From contig JAKSZU010000008.1 of assembly GCA_026018925.1 (NCBI GenBank), positions 10,643,626-10,707,625 of the forward strand: 64,000 nucleotides of DNA. Reading direction: 5' to 3'. Positions 58,998 to 64,000 of this stretch are shown here, piece by piece (the first letter of the stretch is position 1; every line of letters starts with the position of its first letter). Under the pieces are notes generated by a model. That model made no database searches. It saw nothing but the letters and a program-made list of their open reading frames with translations, and had not been told where the DNA came from. Source of the DNA: Tupaia tana (taxonomy: Eukaryota; Chordata; Mammalia; Scandentia; Tupaiidae). The position numbers were made by a program, and so were the translations under genes.

Positions 58998-59271
58998 CCT
59001 CTTTTTTTTTTTTTTTTTGAGAGGTTTTTCGCTATAGGGCGCGTGCGCTCGCCAGACAGACAGAGAGAGACATAGAGACAGAAAGCGAGAAATCACCCCC
59101 CAGGGGGGATGGTCACGCCGCAATCCCTTCTCCTCCATTCTCCTCTCGGGATCTTGGGCACGCACGCACACGCGCCCGGCGTGAGTTGTAAGCCACCGGG
59201 TCCGAGACGCGAATCGCGCTCGACTACGTGGGAGTCCAGCGACATAGCCATTACGCTAACTGCTGGTTCCC
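58998..59271 (-). repeat. tRNA-derived SINE, young, GGGAACC subfamily
   Basis: Target duplication TCAAGTAATTTTT (58985-58997 and 59272-59284). Inserted within 20-30 bp of the meeting point of two L1 blocks. Confidence 0.95.
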
Positions 59272-59574
59272 TCAAGTAATTTTTTAGATATACAGAACTG
59301 AGATTGCTGGATCATGTGGTAATTCTATTTTAAATATTTTGAGAAAGCTCTATATTATGTTGTATTCCATAGTGTCTGGACTGTTCCAACATACATAAAG
59401 GTTCTATTATCTACACATCCTTGCTAAACCTTGTTATTTTTTGTGTTTTGTTTTAGTTTTAGTTTTGTTTTGTTTTCTGATAATGGTCATATCTTAATAG
59501 ATATGAGGTAATATATTATTGTATGTTTGTTTGGCATTTACCTGAGGATTAATGATGTTGAATATCTTTTTTAA

Positions 59575-59820
59575 AAAATATATTTTTATACATTTAATCA
59601 TCGTATATCATTACAGCATACAAAATGAATTTTCTCAGCATGAATACACAAATATCTGGTTAAAGATATCTTACACGTTATCATCAATAAATAATTTTTT
59701 ATTTTGTGTCCCTTAAATCTTTGCTCCTTTTTTCCCCTTGATTTCCTCCCTCTGTCCCTCCCCCATTTCCTGCCATCCTCCCACACTGTCTCTGGTATCC
59801 GCAATTGTTCTCCATGCCTA
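59575..59820 (-). mobile_element. Truncated L1 3' UTR, antisense
   Basis: TACATTTAATCATCGTATAT, GTGTCCCTTAAATCTTTGCT and CCTCCCACACTGTCTCTGG match the insert at 10150-10405, so both are truncated copies of the same L1 3' UTR. Confidence 0.7.
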
Positions 59821-59929
59821 TTCTCCAATATACCTATTGGATTTTTGCATGTTTCTGTTGGAGAATGTCTGTTCAATCCTTTTACCCAGTTTTTAATCAG
59901 GTTGTCTGTTTCTGCTATTGAGCTGTTTT

Positions 59930-60194
59930 AAGTTTTTTTTTAAGAGACATTTTTGCAATAGGGTGCATGTGGAAACAGAGAGACAGAGAGAGACAGACAG
60001 AAAGCAAGAAATCGCCCCTCACAGCATGGCCATGCTGCAGTCCCTTCTCCTCCATTCTCCTCTGAGGATCTTGGGTACATACATACTCACATATGTGCCC
60101 AGTGTGAGGTTTAAGCCCCTGGGTCTGGGAGTTGAACTGAGGTCTACTATTCAGGAATTCAGTGACATAACCATTGTGCCATCTGCTGGTCCCC
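59930..60194 (-). repeat. tRNA-derived SINE, older
   Basis: TTTAAGAGACATTTTTGCAA to CCATCTGCTGGTCCC. Confidence 0.88.
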
Positions 60195-61714
60195 ATTTAA
60201 AATTTTCTGTGTTATATATTAGCTCTTTATCAAATATAGTTTAAACTATTTTCTTTCACTTTATAGGTTGCTTTTTTACTCTGTTAATTATTTTCTCTGT
60301 TTTGAAGAAGATTCTTAGTTTGATGCAGTCCCACTATTTTTTTTGTTGTTGTTGTCATTGTTGTTTGTTTGTTTGCTTTATTTTCACCACATTAAAGAAA
60401 TCATTGTCAAGATTACTGCCATGAAGCTTCCACTCTATTTTTCTTCTAGTAGTTTTTCAGTATTAGGTCTTATATTTAAGTATAATCAATTTTTGGGTTT
60501 ATTTTTGTATATGGTATAAGATAAAGGTTCACTTTTATTCTTTTTCATGTTAATATTCAGTTTTCTCAGTACTATTTATTGAAGAGATTATATTTTTCTC
60601 AATATGTGCTCTCTGAATCTTTGTCAAAAATCAATTGAATGTAAATACTTAGGTTTATAAATTTGCTTTCTATCCTTTTCCATTGGTCAAAGTTCCTGTC
60701 TTACATCAGTATCATACTCTATTACTGTAGCTTTGCAATATTTTAAAATAAAAAAATGTAAAGCCTGGAAGCTTGTCTTCTTTTTCTGAATATTACCTGA
60801 ATTACTTAGATCCTTTGGTGATCAATATAAATTTTATGTTCATTTATTCTATTTTTTTAAACAAAAAGGCCATTGGGATTTTGATAAAGATTGCTTAAAT
60901 TCATACATCATTTTGGGTAGTAGAGATGTTGTAACAGTATTAAGTTTTCCAGTCCATAAACATGGGATGTCTTTCTATTTGTTCATATATTCTTTAATTC
61001 TTTTTAGCAATATTTTGTAGTTTTCAGTGAGCGAGGTTTTCCTTTTCTTGGTTAAACTTATTCCTAAGTATTTCATTCTTTTTCATTGTACAAGGAATTG
61101 TTTTATTAATTTCTTTTTCAAATTGTTCATTATGATATAGAAACAATTGATTTTTGTATGTAGATTTTGTGTCCTGTAACTTTACTAAATTCATTTACTA
61201 GTTTTAAGAGCTTTTTGGTGGAATGTTTATGGTCTTCTAGAACATTTCATCCATAAACAGAGGTGATTTTACTTTTTCCTTTGATATTTGAATGCTTTTT
61301 ATCCTTGTTAAATTGTTCTTGCTAAAACTTCTATTACTGTTCAGTAGAAATAGAAAGATTAGTTATCCTTTCCTTGATTCTGATCTTAGAGAGAAAAAAT
61401 TTTAGTTTTTCATTTTTGAGAATAATGTTAGCTGCAGATTTTTCACATATGCTTTTCTTATGCTAAAGTAGTTTCTTTATTTTCTTAGTGTGTTGAGATT
61501 TTTATGATGACTATAAAAGTATTATTGAATTTTGTTAAATGCTTTTTTTGCATCTACTGAGGTGGTCAAGTGTTCTTTTTACTCTTTGTTCTGTTAATGT
61601 TGTGCATCACATTGATCTATTTTTATATGTTGAATGACCCTTGTATCCTATAGTTCTACTTGGTCATAGTTTTTGATCTTTTTAATGTGCTGTTTGCCTG
61701 TATTTTGTTGAATT

Positions 61715-61962
61715 TTTCTTTTTTAACATGTGCTGGAGGGCACATGTGCTCACTGGAGAGACACAGACAGAAAAAGAAAAAAAAAACAAGAATTGTCATG
61801 CTGCAATTCTTTCTCCATTTTTCTCTCCTTTTGGGATTTTGGGCATCATGCACACTCATATGCTTAGGGTGTTTTTTAAGCTGCCAGATCCAGAGCTCAA
61901 ATTGCATAATCAGCCATGTGGGATCCAGCTGTCTCAACCAGCAGCCCATGGGCTGACCCTTG
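61715..61962 (-). repeat. tRNA-derived SINE, old
   Basis: GGGCACATGTGCTCACTGGA, TTTTGGGATTTTGGGCATCA to CAGCCCATGGGCTGACCC. Confidence 0.8.
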
Positions 61963-62654
61963 TTGAGGATTTTTGATATATATAGAGATATTGGGTATTG
62001 ACCTGTAGTTTTATTTTCTTGTAATTTTTTTTCTGGCTTTCATATCAGGGTAATTTTAGTTTTATACTATGAATTTGGAAGTATTCTCTGCTCTTCAATA
62101 TTTTGCAAGTATTTTAGGAAGATTTGTGCTAATTTTTCTTTAAATACATAGTAGAACTCACCAGTGAAGTCATCTATCTGGTTTTGGAATTCTCTTTGTG
62201 GGGGATTTTTGATTACTGACTCAATTTTCTTACCAACTATAGATTTCTTCAAAATTTTTAATCTCCTCTTGATTCAGTATTGGTAGAGTGAATGTTTCTT
62301 GGAATTTATCCATTTCTTCTAGTTTATCTAATTTCTTGGTGTATGTTTGTGAACAGTAGTCTCATAATTCTCTGCATTGCTGTGATATATCTTGCAATAG
62401 CTCTTTTATCATCTGTGATTTTTTTTGAGACTTCTATTTTTCTTTGGTCTAGATAAAGGTTTATCAATTTTGTTGATGTTTTTAAAAACTCCAACTTTTT
62501 GTTTCATTGATTTTTAAATATTGCTTATCTATTCTATTCTCTAGTTTATTTGTGTTGTAATGTTTATTAATTTCTTCTTTCTGCTAAATTGAGCTTAGTT
62601 TGCTTTTTTATGATTACTTGAGGTGTACAGCTAGGTTTTACGAGATCTTTCTTT

Positions 62655-62930
62655 CTTTCTCTCTTTTTTAAAAAATTTGAGATATTTGCCTTAGGGCTTG
62701 TGTGCTCACTGGAAAGAGAGAGAAACAGAGACAGTGAGAAGGAAAGTGAGAAATCACCCCTTGGAGGAATGGCCACCCCACAATCCCTTCTCCTCCATTA
62801 TCCTTCCAGGATCTTGGGCATGCATGCACATGCACCCAGGATGAATTTCAAGCCACCAGATCCAGGACTTGAACTGTAGTTAGCCAAGTAGGAGTCCAGT
62901 GATGTAACTGCTATGCAATCTGCTTTTCCT
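62655..62930 (-). repeat. tRNA-derived SINE, older
   Basis: GATATTTGCCTTAGGGCTTG, ACAATCCCTTCTCCTCCATT to TGCAATCTGCTTTTCC. Confidence 0.85.
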
Positions 62931-64000
62931 AAGATATTTGTTTTTTAATGTAAGAGTTTATTGCTATAAATGCTTCTTGGTCCTGTATTTGCTAAATTCA
63001 TAAATTTTTTTTTTGTTGAATTTCTGCTTTTATTCATCTGATTGTTTTTTTTTTTTTTCTAATTTTTTATTTAATTTATTTTTTTAACCCACTGGTTGTT
63101 CAAGAGTGTGTTATTTAATTTCCTCATGTTCCTAATTTACTTTTTCTTTTGCTATTAATTTCTAGTTTCATTTAACTATAGTAAGAAAATATATTTGGTG
63201 TAATTAAAATCATTTTAAGTTTGTTAAGACTTGCTTTGCGATCTAAAATGAATACTGTTTGGTGTGCTCTTCAAAAGAAGGTGTATTCTGCTGGTGTTGA
63301 GTGGAATGTTCTATATATATTTGTTATGTACATTTGGCCAACAGTATTGCTTAAATTCTGTTTCCTTATTGACCTTATGTCTAGATGTCTTATCCATTAT
63401 TGAAAGAGGAGTATTGAAATCTCCTACTATTCTTATATGTCATCTATTTCTATTTGTCTCATATCTATTTCTACTTTCAGTTCTGTCAATGTTTTATATC
63501 TTTAGGTGCTCTAGAATGGGGTATGTATAATTGTTATACTTCTTCTTGGTGAATTGAACCTTTTATCATTACTTAATGTCCTTCTTTTTCTCATATGACA
63601 GCTTTTGGCTTAAAGTCTATTTTGTCTAATACACGTATATTATCTCTGCTCTCTTTTGATTATAATTTGAGTAGTTTTTTTTATTCTTTCACTGACAACT
63701 CATATGTCTAATCTAAAGTGAGTCTTGTAGATAGCATAAAGTTGTATCATGCTTTTTAATCTATTAGCTGTCTATGCCTTTTGATTGGGGAATTTGATCC
63801 ATTTATATTTAAAATAATTATTGATAAGAAAGGAATTACTATTGCCATGTTGTTAATTGTTTTCTGCCTGTCTTTAGCTCTTTTGTCTCACTTTTCTTTC
63901 TTATTGTCTTTATTTTTGTTGTTGTTGACTTTTCAAAGTGACATGCTTTAATTTCTCTCTCTCTCTCTCTCTTTGTGTGTGTATCTATGGGTATTTCTTT

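Larger units (their letters stand above)
58966..64000 (-). mobile_element. L1 antisense, 3' end to ORF2, running off the window
   Basis: GAGATTGCTGGATCATGTGG at 59,300 is the antisense L1M 3' end; typical antisense ORF2 follows (GTGTTGAGTGGAATGTTC near 63,295, CTACTATTCTTATATG near 63,425). It meets the plus-strand L1 at about 58,966. Inserts: SINEs at 58998, 59930, 61715 and 62655, and an antisense L1 3' UTR at 59575-59820. Continues past 64,000. Confidence 0.8.

Overview
The window is nuclear DNA from a placental mammal. It holds one recognisable protein-coding gene, proenkephalin (PENK), on the minus strand between about 41,640 and 47,627, set in repeat-dense intergenic DNA. The gene is complete: a TATA box and the ENKCRE-1/ENKCRE-2 enhancer, two non-coding 5' exons, one short coding exon carrying the signal peptide and the start of synenkephalin, an intron of about 4.2 kb, and a large last exon encoding all seven enkephalin peptides, the 3' UTR and a poly(A) signal. 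The deduced protein has 267 residues and is processed to opioid peptides in the secretory pathway.

The organism is suggested by the repeats. About 40 copies of one tRNA-derived SINE of roughly 265 bp are present on both strands; its head reads GGGACCAGCAGTTAGCGTAA and its 3' end reads CCCTATAGCGAAAA. I do not recognise it as a primate, rodent, lagomorph, carnivore or ungulate SINE. From memory it fits the CYN-type SINEs of colugos (Dermoptera, Galeopterus/Cynocephalus), but that is a tentative call. A second, rarer SINE-like family has at least five copies. Ancient mammalian repeats (MIR, a MER5-like hAT element, Tigger1, old L1M) confirm a eutherian genome.

Layout: 1-6,480 is sparse single-copy DNA with old repeats. 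6,480-21,465 is a stack of plus-strand L1 elements with SINEs inside. 21,776-24,048 is a Tigger1 DNA transposon split by three SINE insertions, followed by a minus-strand L1 to about 26,990. 27,619-41,100 mixes single-copy stretches with SINEs and old L1 3' ends. 41,100-52,150 is the PENK domain, with few repeats, a CpG island over the promoter and a candidate CTCF site upstream. 53,341-64,000 is two L1 blocks meeting head to head near 58,966.

I found no new multi-gene system. The more interesting signals are small: an upstream in-frame AUG and an in-frame, stop-free intron in the PENK 5' region; a candidate plus-strand exon just past the PENK poly(A) site; two SINE subfamilies separated by linked diagnostic sites; SINEs with a duplicated B box or permuted halves; a twin-primed L1; L1 promoter monomers; and an unexplained inverted repeat near 36 kb. 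Exon limits are inferred from splice consensus and from remembered human PENK exon sizes. Repeat family names rest on recall of consensus sequences, and no database search was run.
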